Notes under the pieces: model-generated
Databases searched by the model: none
What the model saw: the letters and a program-made list of their open reading frames with translations, nothing else
Told to the model about the DNA's origin: nothing
Translations under genes and position numbers: made by a program
NCBI GenBank assembly: GCA_025201765.1
Contig: MU623475.1
Location: 31,743 to 95,742, forward strand
Direction: 5' to 3'
DNA length: 64,000 nt
Origin: Daldinia sp. FL1419
Taxonomy: Eukaryota > Ascomycota > Sordariomycetes > Xylariales > Hypoxylaceae
Shown: in pieces, positions 1 to 12,703 of the stretch
Position numbering within the stretch: position 1 is the stretch's first letter
How the letters are laid out: each line of letters begins with the position of its first letter

Positions 1-976
1 CCTCGCGGGACAACGAAGTTGTTTCCTTGCTTCTTGGTCCGCCTCGTGACACGATTTAGGTCTTATCTATCCATAGGGGCATAGGTATACGGCAGAATAA
101 ATTCATTCGACGTTGGATATTCTATCAAATGTAACCAGTTGTGAAGTTTGACAGGATGAATAACTATAGGGAGTAAACCAAAAGGCCAAACATGTATAAG
201 CGAATATCAATGATGAAACCCCACTATCTACCTAGACCAGGTATACATAAAACATAGGTTATTTATTTGAGGCTTGCCATGGATTATGGAAGGGTACTCG
301 TTGCCATTTCTCAAAGATGATCTCAAGGCGACCGAGATAATTATACTGTAAGGCTTACAGGTAAAATTATAAAGTTGATAAGTCGTTACTTTAATATATT
401 ACGCGAACTAAGATGTGTAAATACTCATGAGCATCAGAAGAAAAAAGCCAAACCGGAAGTGGACAAATAAATATATGCTTACTTGGAGGTGGGTTGGTTA
501 AGTATAGAGGAAATAAGGGATGGTATAAATCTCTTAGACCTAATACGAACAAAAACCCAAGCGATATACCACAAAATGTTATTTCTTGGACATTGCCAAC
601 AGGAACAAAGTTGTTAGTATAATACACTTTCATTTCTTGTTAAAATGCTACAGGTTGTCAACTTAGTATTGAATATGCAAATAATATTGCCCAACTCTGA
701 GTTAATGTCGACAGAAATTCAGTACTATGTTATGATAATATTTGCTTAACTATATGAATCGAGCCTAGAGATTTAACACCTTACAAAGTAGACATGTGAC
801 TTTGCCGAGGGTTTGGTTTGGAACTTGGGGCTGAGTAAATACCTACCCAGGCAAGAAGATATCCTAATTTCCTTAAAGGGGTTGAGAGTCTTGTGATGAG
901 TCCATATATAGATTCAAGAAGAGTTGACATAGATAGTACTCATTTATATTCACTAGACTATACTATCTAGCAATAA
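1..976. other. AT-rich intergenic stretch, no gene seen
   Basis: This stretch lies downstream of the RCE1 stop codon. Only short, AT-rich reading frames occur. The longest is an 80-codon minus frame at 391-633, which shows neither family resemblance nor coding-like third positions. I see no RNA gene or repeat. Confidence 0.6.
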
Positions 977-2323
977 TCATATATTAATAGAGACCAGAGC
1001 ATTAGCACTGTCCGTTAGCGAGCCCAAATTCCTATACCATCCCACTGCGCCAGCAACTAGAAAAATATAGTATACTATAGTCCATATAACAGAAGGGCGG
1101 AATGACTGCCCCCTCTCATCGACAACGACAGGGGGATAGACACGACCCCAGACACGTGGTAAACCCATACAATTACAGAAAGCGTGAACTACGAAAACAG
1201 CTATCAAGCTACCAGAGCGCAGGAACAGAAATGTGGCATAGGCACCAAATAGAGTAGTGTAACCAAGCTGCGTTAGGGAGCGCAATAGTCCGAATGATAC
1301 GGGAACTTGTGGGTGCGTGATGCGGAACTCATAAAAGTGATGTAGGTGCGCAAGCCCAAAAACTAGCGGCGAAAGAAAGACGGTAGTGGTTACAGAGGTC
1401 TGCGCCGCGAGCATGAGCGGCACCGAGGCCGAACGGAAGAGCACTTCTTCTGTAAAGGGGCCCTGCAAGTTTTGTTAGAATTCGCTGGTTTTTATGGCTT
1501 TTTGAGATGAATAGGCGACGAAGGGGATATAATCAGAGTTGCACAAAGTGCTATTGTATTGTCCTCATTGGCAGGTCTTGAGTCTGCTCAGAAACACGGA
1601 CCAATGTTTCTCATCATGATGTCAGGGGATGTGGCTTGACCGGCCTGATAGTGTAGCCTTAGGATAGGAATAGATCAGAGAATTATGAAACTTACCGCTA
1701 CAATGTTACGCCATGTCGTCAACTCACCGAAGAGCTCGTACAATGGCTGTAAGGACAACCAGTCTCGCCATCCTTCAGCGATGATGAGGCGCTCGTACAA
1801 CGGCCCAGCGAAAAGGATAGCGGTGAGAAGGAAACATTTTGCCGTTTCTATGAGGCCAAGCGGCCAGTAACCCAGCGTATGCAAGGCCTCGGCCGTGGTG
1901 GCCTGACCCTGAGACGTGAGGATTACGAAAGTAATGATAGAGCACGCTATGCAGGTCAGCGAGACCGAAGCTATCCGTGCGCGGATTACGGAGGGCGCAT
2001 CCCGAGATAGAGTACGAGATGGCCTAGTAGTGGGTGAAAGATAAAATGGTACCACGTAGATGAGCGTGTAAAGTACCTAGCTGCCAGTTAATACCTCGGG
2101 CGCCTTCTTTTCTGCCCGATGCCAAACGCTCGTGGCAGAGCTGCGTCTATCCGCATGTATGATTGGGGACTTACAAGTAGAAACACCGCGGTTCCGGTGC
2201 TGATTGGTGGCGGTTTTGCTGGCGCGGCTAAGTTAGAGAGGTAGCATGTAGTGTGGACTTAGGCGGCTACTCACGTTGTTCCTGGGTAAAGTAACGGGTT
2301 ATGAAACCCGGTATCGTAGGCAT
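977..2323 (-). CDS. RCE1: CAAX prenyl protease 2 (RCE1/type II CAAX endopeptidase)
   Basis: This ER membrane protease removes the last three residues (aaX) of farnesylated or geranylgeranylated proteins such as Ras, Rho and a-type pheromone, before carboxyl methylation. The model has four exons: 2323-2275, 2227-2175, 2076-1696 and 1462-977. The introns begin GTGAGT, GTAAGT and GTAAGT and end TAG, TAG and CAG. The phases close to give 322 residues, the usual length of the family. The protein starts MPTIPGFITRYF and is rich in membrane helices. Family motifs are visible in order. Residues 162-171 carry the catalytic Glu pair E166/E167 with R171. Next come FGLAHLHH with H200, then HAFCN with H254 and N258. 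The joins restore an uninterrupted N-terminal segment (PPISTGTAVFLLVLYTLIYV) typical of fungal RCE1. The gene is convergent with nothing nearby. Identification is firm and exon 1 slightly less so. Confidence 0.93.
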
Positions 2324-5300
2324 TTTTTGACGGGATACTGATTTTGTACCAGTGTTTTACCTGTAACTTGGTTGGAGTGCCTACGATGACGTTTGTGATA
2401 CTAGAAAGCTCGAGGTGGTTAGACGATAAGAAGACGACTTCCAAGTCTGCAAAGCTGACGAAGCCCCAGAATGTTCGAATACGCCTTTCTATTCTTTGAT
2501 CGCTTTTAATAATATCTTAGACACGCTGTCAAGCGCATGAATAAGCTGCTCGTAAACACAAGGATGAATGAATCGTCGGGTCGCATGAAGGAAATGATTA
2601 TGCTCGATCGGATTATGCCTTAAACAGTGGGATGAAAGTGTGTGTATGGCCGCGGGGGATTTACTTTACATCACCCCCTTGACCTTGGTCGAATTTTCCG
2701 ACTTCCGACTGAAGAAAACTTACGATAGCTCAAAAGCTCAGCATTGAAAAAGAATCCAGGCTGACGGCGTAGTCCGCTGCGGCATCCGGTCTTCTGCAGG
2801 AGATGAAACCAAGATTAGGTAAAGGCTTGTTTACCTTATGTCACGAGAAAATATACGGCTGGACGAGCTGGTTTCTCGGCACCTGTTGGCGCTTCAACCT
2901 GCAGGAAGCGTCTCGTGGACCTACGAGATGATAGTCTAAGCGCGAGCGGCTCTTCGACCCCGTCAAGCCATTGGAAGTTTCAAGGTCTCACAGTTTGAAG
3001 ACAAGACAGGCGCCGTATCAAGGCTGGCTGCAGGAGGTCCTTATATGGATGAGAGGGAGAGAATCTCTGAAATCTGCTGCATGTTCGACGTGTGCATACA
3101 TATTTGTTTGACCCTCACAGAAACTGAGAATGAGAAGATTTTTTTTTTTTTTTCGATTCGATGTATGGATCTAGTATAGGCACGCTAACGCAGTGTACAT
3201 CGCGTAGGTACTAGGGGGATCCTGGTCGGTTAGCCTCAACCCACTTATTAGTAGTGCCTTGCTGTTAGCTTATACAGTATATACAGCGTCGCAAAGCACT
3301 GTCCCGCACGGCTTTCCAGGAGCTCATCAGTGGAGACAAGATACGAAATACTTGGATACATCACAGCGATGGCTTGCAAGGAATCTCGATTCGTGGCTCC
3401 AGTAAGCAAGCAAGCATTGATTTTGCGAATTGAACGTCGCATTATTGCTATCTCGCTCATTAGTCGCTTGAATTCCAGAGGGGTCGGCAGACTAAAATAA
3501 CCATTTTCGGCGGCGAATGGACTATTAAAGGGAAAACGCGAAATGCACGCGCTTATTAGCTACATCGCGCCAGAGTTTTTAATAGGCGGATTAGGTATGA
3601 AAGATAAAAGTACTGCCCTCGTACACCAGTAAGATGGGGCTACATGGCAGCATGAACAGATGAAAGTTGTAAAGGTGGATCCGTTGCTGAGCCACGCTGC
3701 CTATGTACATCTGGTTACATGCTACATTGCTATTTCCTCTCTGACCTTAGTCCAAGCTCCTTAACCCCACTTAAGATTTCTTTGCTTGGCTTTGCCTGAG
3801 CCGTCGGAGCTTTCGGTTGGGTCCTTGATCTTTGGTTTACTGGGATTTCATCCCCGGACTAAAGCCAGACTAGCTAGATCTCGGCCAATTGCACCTTGTT
3901 TTTGCCCAACGTCTAATTTACACAACTCTTCACCGATTTTTAGCCCTTGCTCAAAATTATCGACTTCACCTTGTTGTTCGTACCTATCTTCGTACCTATC
4001 TCTGTACCTACAGTACTTACCTACACTAGGTATGGTGACAAGTGTCTCTAACGAGATGGCGTGGCCGCGATGCGACCAAGATGTCGAAAAGGAGAGCAAA
4101 GAAAATTCCGTCTGGATAAAAAGTTAGAGGGAGTATGATGGGCGGCGTCTTCTGAGACGATGCTAACTCCCTAACCTGGATGAATTTTTAGTGACGAATG
4201 AACGAATGAACGAATGGCTGGTTAACGGTTTGCGGATGAATGGGCTTGCCTATGATCCCCGGCCTCCGCAGTAGCCTTGAATCTGCAACTGTGGTAGGCT
4301 TTCTCGACCGCTTTTGTCCACAATTCTTTTAACCTCATTTCAACTCACATTCGGAACATGCATACGTACTGTACAAAAAACCTGCAGGCGGATGGATCTT
4401 ACCATAGGTAGCTCCGCCGTTGGCATCCGGCACAGAATTGTACGAATTGTACTGGACGACAAAGAAGCACCGGAGACCTTAGTGGGCCTCTTCGCACATC
4501 AGTATTGTCTTTTGGGTATCTTGTTAGCTCGAAATATCACCATTACTTTGTATCGTATGTACCAAAGTATGAACGACGGAACCTTAGCTCGAGATGTAGT
4601 GTACAATACACTATACAGGCACCTTTCGCGGTAAAATGCCAAGCTGGTACGGTACATGTACGACTCCTTGTCCCCTTGTTCCCCATGTCAGCCTTCTTCC
4701 TAAGACGAATTTGGTATGTACTAGGGCTCCGTGAAGCTTCTCCTTGGTCTTCTCCCAGCGCTCCCTTCGGCTTCTATGCCCGCGCTGGCTCGATGGAACC
4801 TTGACGCTCCCTGACACTCCCTTTCGGCTGCATTGCATAGCATGCTAGGTAATAAGCAGCCGCCATTAGATAGATGACTCCAGTTGTTAGCCAATCGATC
4901 GTCGACTCGGCGCTCCGGGGCACCTTTCAAGAAATAATACCCTCTGGCCCGCCTTCTGGACAGCTTCGCTGCCTTTTGTCTTCCCGATCTCGTTTCTTCC
5001 CCGCGGATGCGTGAGTGTGTGTGGTCTGTATGTAGTGTAGGAATTGTCTTTTTTTGGGCCTCTCTTTGAAGACCCGTCCCACTCCTTTCTATTATTATTC
5101 TCAAGATCCAAACTAAAGTTGTCTATGTGACGCTTGTCTACAACGTCCTTGTCGGGATTCTTTGTCGCTGCCTTTATAGCGGTATAATACTTTTATCACG
5201 AACTTCACGTCTCTCTTTGATACCCTGGGTTACTTTCTTGTCCCTCGGTTTTTTTTTCGTCATATCTAATTTATTAATGTTCTACGCTACTCGCCCGTGA

Positions 5301-5552
5301 TTAATCACCACCTCCGAACCGTTCGGATACCACACTCATTATTACACTCGCTTACATAGTTATACGCTATTCGGAACGAAGCTCTACGTCGAAGTATCGT
5401 CGCCAAATCTCGAGTTTTAAAACAAGATCGCCGTTTACGTAAATCGTCATGTTATGCTCTTTATCGAAACATTTTCATAGCTGCTGGACCTAGGTAAATT
5501 TTTGATTCCCCGCGAAAATTCCCGCCCATCGGGACCGGGTCCGCAGTCAAGG
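2324..5552. other. 3.2-kb divergent intergenic region and long leader
   Basis: This separates the divergent RCE1 (-) and serine-rich protein (+) genes. No convincing coding exon is visible, since the frames here overlap each other on both strands and have no family resemblance. It contains a 15-base T run at 3139-3153, three copies of the 8-mer CGAATGAA (last copy imperfect) at 4195-4216, several TACCTA/TAGGTA words around 3980-4030, and a pyrimidine-rich stretch from about 5100 to 5500 that is probably the promoter and 5' leader of the downstream gene. Confidence 0.55.
5449..5493 (+). promoter_or_regulatory. Candidate upstream ORF in the leader of the serine-rich protein gene
   Basis: A 14-codon ATG-initiated frame ends with TAG 59 bases before the chosen main ATG at 5553. 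A second mini-frame of seven codons starts at about 5277. If the transcript starts in the pyrimidine-rich region upstream, both would be translated first and could reduce translation of the main frame. The transcription start is not known, so this is inference. Confidence 0.3.
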
Positions 5553-8355
5553 ATGTCTTCAACTTCTTCATCCTCATCCCAACCGCCGAGGACACCGATG
5601 CACGAGAGGTCGGACTCGGAAAAGAACAAACTGCAAATTCGCATGGTTCCTTACTCGCCGCCGAGGCCCCTTGACGACGAAGATGACAGTAGGTTGTCTC
5701 ACGCAGATGAACAAGCTGGGGAAGATGAGGATGTTCAGAGCGCAACCGACTCGGCAACCATCACGACACCAAGAACGCCAAAAGCCACGATTCGTGGGAA
5801 GAGAAGCTATGGCGCAGAATCTTCATTACGTTCGCCATCATTTTCGACACCAATTTCACCGTTGGCTGGGATCAAGGATAGCGATGTTTCAGGGTCGAAA
5901 CTCGCTTCTGGCTCAGGTCGTGTTGAGCACACTGCCCCACAAACCCCTGTCATTAATAGACCTTCATATGGAAGCAATATTAGGCGTATTAATCCCCAAT
6001 CGCAGCCATCGCCATCGCGCCACGACGACGGATCTTCGCCGACGTGGAGAGGACCCGTATCTAGACGAGAGAATTACATCAACGTCCATTCGGATAAGAC
6101 GTTTTCTGTCATCCTCAAGCCTACCCGACCACGCCATTCCGACAGGTCGGGATCAATTGTGAAATCGCCTCCGCTCTCCAACGTCTCTACCAACGTCTCT
6201 ACCATTAGCTCCCACGAAGAAACCTCATTTGACGCATCCACCGAGGATCGTTACGGATCCCCATTGAGTTCTGCGCTCGAACGCAGCATCTCGCCCAATA
6301 CCTCGGAATCGCCCTCCACTATCACAGCTTTACCGGAAGAACTGATCGAACCTTCGCCCCGGAATTATCGTATGGTTGGTGGCGTACGACAAGTCCCAAT
6401 TACTCCGGACTCCAAAGGCAAGGGCAAACAGAGGGAGCTTTCCGAATCTCCCTTACCACCGTTACCGGCAACTACCGCTTCCGAGCCGGGTCCTTCGTCT
6501 CCGCTTGCGACGAAGCCGTCATTCGGTTCCGAGGAGACCGCATCGACAATCGAAGAAAGCACAAATTACAAAGTTATAGGTCGTAGTTCCCCACCGCTAC
6601 CAGACACCGCGAGCATCGAGGTGCCGTCTTCGTCTAGTAGCGCCAACTACAAACTCCTCGGGCAATCATCTCCGGCTCACACAATAGCCTCGACTGCTGG
6701 TCCGGTAATCCCCGACACCCCAGCAAGTAAGAATTACATCGTTTACGGTGATACCTCTTCGGTGTCATCGTCGATTCCTCCATTCCGCGGGCACCGTTAT
6801 CACCATTCCGACGACAGTTCGCAACGCAGAGTACGCGAAAGGTACTCGCAAGAAAGCCTCCTCGTACCTCCCCTTAGACCGCACAAGCGATCGTCATCCG
6901 AAAGTGTTGGTTACTCCAAGCAACTGTCGGGAGAGAATCTCCGAGGTCGAGCGACTTCGTACTCGTCTCTTTCGAGCGTAGTCAGTCACGATACCGGTTC
7001 GCTTTTTACCGGTTCTACCCCAAACGTCGTCCTTTTACGCCACACGCCTTCTGCCTCGTCGATTCCACAATCTACATGGGCAGAATCGTCTAGTGCAGCG
7101 CAGCAAAAGGCAAGGATGGATACGCACCAATGGAGCACACAACTCTCGACTGTCATGTCCGAGTACGAAGGTAGCGATCCTGGGTCCCGCGGTGCTTCCG
7201 CCGGTTCTATGGCGGAACGAGTTAGCAGTCTTCTCGGAAGCAGGGACAGCAGGCATATGCGCAGTATTTCGTCATCGTTAGTTCTAGACAACTTGGAAAC
7301 CCGGTTGTCGCACTCAAGATCTCATTCGAGGTCGCATTCCCAAAGTGATTCTCTAGAGCGCCCAGGGGCCGCTTATTCAAGAGGAGGACTACCCGCCCCT
7401 TCGCCTCGTACGATTAGGGATCATGACGAGCACGGCGATGGATTAGCAGATCTCCAACATCTTCAACATAGATCATCGCGGACTCGTCTAGGTTTCTCTA
7501 GACAAGCGTCGGACCGGAGTCTACGTTCCAGCGTGAGTTCGCGAGCCGGAAGTCTGGTAGCCTCCTCTTTCCCAACTTGGGCAAGGTAAGATAATTAAGA
7601 TTAAGACCGGATTCACGCGTAGTACTAACGGTTATTTCAGACTCTACTACAGTAGCCCAGACAGACGTTGGCTCGCGCCGCTCTCCAGATCGCCTTCCGA
7701 AGTCAGCGATGCCAGTCCTTGGATTGGCGGTGGATCGCCATCTCATGACTATTCGCAGTCGATTTATAACCCGCGGCGCCGACCGAGGGAAGTAGACCCC
7801 CAAGGCCCACAGCCAGAGGACTCGATGGAGATCGCACCAGTCCTCGAAGCTGGCGACGTTCAACGAACTCCCAAAAAGAAATCATCAAGCTTATGGTCAC
7901 CACATCTTCGTGTAGATACTCGCGCAAGTAATTTTAGCATGTGGAATACGCCCTCCGTTACCTGGTCTGCTGATAGCGGCGTTTTCGGGAAGCGTAACAT
8001 CCAAGTGGTTCTTTTCGTAGCGGGGTTCTTATTTCCCTTTGGTAAGTATACTTTGTCGTATCAGATTTTCAATTGCTAACTGGGATAATTAGCTTGGATG
8101 ATTGCCGCCTTCTTACCTCTTCCCCCGAAGCCAACGCTCTCCATGGAGGAGCATGCCTATAGTACGACCCAGTTATCCTCTGACCAAGCAGAACCTCCCC
8201 GTGGACGACTTGTTCTTAACGACGACGCCCGATACCAGAGTGCGCGATGGTGGAGGAATATCAACCGTTTCATGGCCATTGCGGGACTTATAATTGTCGG
8301 CGCGGTTATCGCTCTTGTCGTGGTTGGCGTTCGGGAAAAATGGGGCCGACAATAA
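5553..8355 (+). CDS. Large serine-rich protein with two C-terminal membrane helices
   Basis: I recognise this only as a fungal serine-rich protein of unknown function. The exons are 5553-7585, 7641-8041 and 8093-8355. The introns start GTAAGA and GTAAGT; the first contains a perfect TACTAAC branch point at 7623-7629. The product has 898 residues. About 800 residues are disordered and very rich in Ser, Pro, Thr and Arg. They include repeated SSP/TP motifs of the kind used by proline-directed kinases, three spaced NYK(V/L) or NYIV motifs and an RSHSRSHS stretch. The C-terminus has two hydrophobic segments (around VVLFVAGFLFPFAWMIAAF and FMAIAGLIIVGAVIALVVVG), so it looks like a tail-anchored or hairpin membrane protein with a cytoplasmic disordered domain. 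The start was set at the first in-frame ATG. The frame is open further upstream to 5481, but without an ATG, so a short 5' coding exon cannot be excluded. Confidence 0.75.
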
Positions 8356-9726
8356 TTATAGCGACGACGAGTCTTACGCGCGCAACCTATATCCTACCAT
8401 CCGATACCGTTTTCTATTTATCTTCGAAACGACGGACTATGAACACTTTACGTAATATGTAATCACGATCTGACGAGCCATGCGGCTGCACATAAAATCA
8501 ACCTTGGACGATTCCGGGACGAAATCCGATATCATTCTCCATGTCTTTATATTTACCGCCGCCAAATATTCGTCCATCTTCATTTTCTCTTCAAATCTTC
8601 GAACCACCACGTTTTTCAAAAATTTACGAACTTTGTACACTTACGACTTACTCTTTACGACATCCCCTTCGATCAAAAACCCTTTTTATATTTAACTTGT
8701 ATTTTTCTAGAAAAGAATTAGATGGGAGCAAACGGGACATGATACCCTCGAACCAAATTATTTGCTTTGGAGTCGGGACATACGGAGAACTGATAATCTT
8801 GACGGGGACAGCCTCCTCGGGTACGCTTTTTTTGCTTTCTTGCCGATGCGGTTACTTGACCGGCTGTCTAGTTTGGGGGGGGAGCTTAGCGATGGGAGTT
8901 GCACGATGGATGAAGGGACCAGGGAATGAATTGAGGGATTTCAAACTTCCTAACGAGGGAGGGCGTTTTTGCGATGCAAATGAGACGAGACGAAGGAAAG
9001 GAAAAAGCAAAAGTTATAGCGATCTGCGGAATCGAGACGGTACGCAAGATGGGCTTACGTTATTGTTATGTTCGCGGCCGGGTATCTACAAATACCCGTG
9101 CAAATCTCGAGTAGGGAAAGGGAACCAGGTGCTGGAAGGTTCGGATTCGAAATCGATGCCGTTACGGACATCTGTAATGTCTTTTGACGCCTGGCTTTAA
9201 TAGCTTAGGTACCTAGATAGTTGTAGACAGAGACGTACGAAATCACGCCTGCGATGACGAGATCTTACGAATTGAAAAAAGTTATTTTAAACCATGGATT
9301 TTTTTAATAGTGTTCTCGTGTGAAATGCTCCTTTTGCTTGTTATTCCGTAAGGGATCTTACGAATTAGTGATGAATTATTGTTATTGTATTAAGCGTGAT
9401 TATTTGTCTATATTTCTGAATGCTTAACCCTTGCGACTTTCTGTAAGAACAAGGCCATTATTAATTTCTAGATCACATGCTCCCCGTCTGTCTTGACATC
9501 CTTCCATCCGTCCAACATGAACTGATTGTCCGTACCGGGCCGCTTCCGGGCCCCTCGGTAGTTGACCCGGGATCCTAGACCGCCGAACTTAGTCATGATA
9601 TTCGGATTCCATTATTACGGGTACCGTGGTTCATGCTTGTTAGCCTCAAATCCGCCCAGAGCTTCAATAATATTGGTTCAACCTTAGCATCGAATAATCA
9701 TGGGATCGATTGTGAAAATAGGTAAA
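8356..9726. other. Intergenic/3' region with a 219-codon open frame
   Basis: This lies between the convergent serine-rich protein and ALE1 genes. A plus frame at 8541-9200 is open for 219 codons from an ATG. Its composition (Phe/Leu/Ser-rich start, then Gly/Arg-rich) and codon use do not resemble its neighbours, and I recognise no domain. It more likely lies in the 3' UTR. The rest, 9201-9726, shows nothing. Confidence 0.45.
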
Positions 9727-11663
9727 TCACAATTCCTTCTTCTCCTCGCGATTCCCATTCCCAGCCGCCTTCTCACCTGTCTTACCATCGACATCCTTCC
9801 TGACTCTCTCCACTTCATCTCTCAACTCCTGCAACGCCTCGTTGATATCCTTGCCCGGGTCCGCGCTAAGACCCAACACCGGCCCAGCTGAACTATCTGC
9901 GCTTGCAGAGCGGGATGTTCTACCGCTGCCGGCGCTGCGGCCCCGAGTGCGCTCCTCTTGCATACGGCGAAGTTGTGATTTAGCAGGTGATGCGAAGAAT
10001 GCCAGGCTAGCACCGGTAGTAAAAATTGCGTAGAAATACACGCGGCCCCAGGCGCGGAGCGAGTCGTCGAGAGTTAAGATAATGAAGGGAGATACGGCAA
10101 ACGAGAAGGTCGTTTGCGTTGCCACCCACGATGCTATGTCATAATATCGTTTGCTGGGAAGCGGCTTTTGCGTGACTGGGTCGAGGAAGAAAGGTCGTAC
10201 GTAGCGACGGTAGTCTAAGAGGTCATTAGTCGAATTTACTAAAAGTATGGAATGGGAAGATAGCATACTCTTTGCGGCCGTCTGGATGAAGCTGGCTAAT
10301 ACAAAACTGAGATAGTATCCCGGGTAGAAGCCGTGCCAGAATGCACTGGTCACGAATGTAGCCATGCTAGCTCGGAAGCCTGGTTTCTTGTTTCGGGGTG
10401 TTACGCGGACGTAGATGTAGTATCGTAACCACTTGTTGGTGTTCATATTCCAGTTTTCGAGGTATGCGCGGCTGTTTTGTGCCAGCTCCACGCCCCACGG
10501 GTTAATATTTTGCAGACGGTTCCACGAGACCTTACCCGTGACGGGGTCTACGCCGTTAAAACCTAGACCGGAAAGTATACAGGAACCCTCCGCGAGGCAC
10601 CACACGCCGTAGTACTTACACCGGGCGGTGAAGCCTACCATATGCATAATTAAAACGCGGCGTAGGAAACCTGCCGGAGGAGACCGGTCGTTGAGTAGAG
10701 CTTCGGGGCCGTACCACTTGCTCAAATTTAGGAAGAGCCAGATCCACCCAAGACCGCTCGCCAATTTCAACATGGCTGGTGTACCACTTCTTGGGATCTT
10801 GCGCTTCTTTCTAGTAGGCGGTTTCTTGGCGGGGTCAATAGTGGCCGGGACGTCAAACATGGAGCAGTCTATCCAGCCGCGGTACTCATTGTAATCGAAA
10901 GCTGGGCCGGTTAAGAGGCTCGGGAAGAACAAGACGTACCCGGCGTAATCGAGCAGACCGGGCAGCTTTACTATCCTTCTGCTCTTCTGAAAGTCGCTGA
11001 GCTGGTCTTCGGGTAGGGTACCGTCTGCCACGTTCCAAGCAAAAGTAGATAGCTTCATAACAAGCACCATTTGTGCACCGGTGATATCGACAGCAGAGGG
11101 ATTAGCATCAAACTGGCGACTAAGCTGGTTTACAGCCATATGACCCATCAAGAAAACGAAGGCTATCCATGGCATATAAGCGGATGTTCGCAGGTAATAG
11201 GTGAGGGCGTAGGTGCCGGCAGATGAGATGAAGAGGGTTCGAACACCGGTCCATAACGAGAACAAGCCTACGAGGTAGAATAGACCACCGCTATATACAG
11301 GTAAGCAACCATTCCATGACAACGCCTACGGCGGCATAGCGTATACACGGGGTAGGGCGTACGCAATATTAAATAGATTCTTGTATTCGGGGCGAGCATC
11401 CGGCACACGTTTCAAGAGGCCAGAGAGCGGGTAGGAGGCGAGGAGGGAGAAGATGAGCTTGACTATGTATTCGACGATCTTAGTAACCTGGCCACCGTAG
11501 ACGCATATCGAGTCGGATAGAACCTACGTTCATCTGGAGAAGCTCCAACGACTCCAGACAACCACTCAAAGGCTACTTCAAGTCAGCGCAATCGATTTTC
11601 CAAAGAAAAAAAAAAAAAACACCGAAGACAGTTGAACGTACGTATATTAATATAAGGAAGCAT
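9727..11663 (-). CDS. ALE1: Lysophospholipid acyltransferase of the MBOAT family
   Basis: This ER enzyme transfers acyl chains from acyl-CoA to lysophospholipids (LPC, LPE, LPA and others) in phospholipid remodelling (Lands cycle). The exons are 11663-11642, 11572-11528, 11462-11363 and 11290-9727, joined with consistent phases to 576 residues. The first three exons are tiny. They rebuild the N-terminus MLPYINIPFEWLSG...GASPDELKLIFSLLASYPL, which is diagnostic for fungal ALE1. The body has many membrane helices. The MBOAT motifs are WNMNTNKWL (336-344) and SAFWHGFYPGY with catalytic His375. The C-terminal tail is charged and coiled-coil-like, and ends in EEKKEL, a possible ER-retention type end. 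The introns are 69, 65 and 72 bp. Intron 1 holds a long poly-pyrimidine run (14 T on the minus strand), and the donor of intron 3 (GTACGC) is weak. Family assignment is very secure. Confidence 0.93.
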
Positions 11664-12703
11664 CCTGTATCTTCGCGATCTCTCTATAACTATCGATAAT
11701 AGATCATAACTCTAGAAAGTTGAATACGGGATATGTCGTATCGGAGAAGGAAAACCGGAGGATGTGAATAGACCCGAGATCGAAAACGAGAAAGCAAAAC
11801 TATGCTACGTTGGTATTCTCTAACCTAGAGACACTAGAGACATAATATCGAGCGTCGGACAAGCCAAGTTTAAAAAGACAAAAAGTCCCACAACTTATTG
11901 ACCCGATCACTTGGAAATATACAAGGTTTTGAATGGGTCCGCACCTACGTATGTGAGGTACGATACATGGGGTAATGGTTGTTGGCAGTTGCTAGCTTTC
12001 GCAGGGTTGGAGGCTTTGTTGGAAGCTTTGTTGGAGGCAGCTAAAAGTGTAACCTACACTTTTTTTAAAAAAAAATCGAACTCTGAAAATGCTAGGTTAA
12101 ACGGTTAGGTGGAAGGTCCCAAGGGTGGGCAGCGTGGTGATGTCACCTGCCAGAATCACATGAGTGGGTCCCTCAACCATGCGCCAGTTGGTGTTCGATG
12201 CATGTGCTAGTTAACTTTACATAGTACCTCTCTGGCTTGTTTTATTTCCAAACTCCCACGTTGGGAACCGGAGATACCTTGCGCATACCTATATATAATA
12301 TATTTATTTGGGGTGGTCTATGTACTTGCAGGTACCCTACGTTATTTGGCTTACACGTCCAAAGTCACCCGAGTACCTGGCTTGAGCGCCGTGGCTGAGC
12401 TGTGGCTAGAGAGCAACTATGGAGTACCTAAGATAATAATGCAAGAATAATAGAATAGAAGTAATAGAAACCTTCACCTATGTCAGTGGATGATTACCTA
12501 TACAACCTGATAAAATAAGTCGAGAATTAATCAAATGCTATTTACTTTGGGAGATCTCAATCGTATATTATTTAAACCTGATATTTAAAGGCAACAACAT
12601 CGTCGTAGCGTTGCCCCTGACTTACGTATAATCATCAAAATGAGGCATAAGCCCAAGTCTTTTTAGTTTCGTAGTCTTCTCGTGTCAAGTCATACCCGTT
12701 ACC
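11664..12703. other. Intergenic region between ALE1 and APC1
   Basis: This holds the promoter of ALE1 (-) and the downstream region of APC1 (-). The frames are short and AT-rich. TACCTA/TAGGTA words occur near 12100-12430. I see no gene or RNA. Confidence 0.55.

Noticed and set aside
391..633. 80-codon minus ORF near the left edge
   Set aside because: AT-rich, no coding bias, no recognisable motif.
3786..4127. 113-codon plus frame in the RCE1/serine-rich interval
   Set aside because: TTG start, overlaps an antisense frame, and is filled with TACCTA repeat words.
7498..7863. Minus 121-codon frame across the first intron of the serine-rich gene
   Set aside because: Shadow of the well-supported plus-strand exons.
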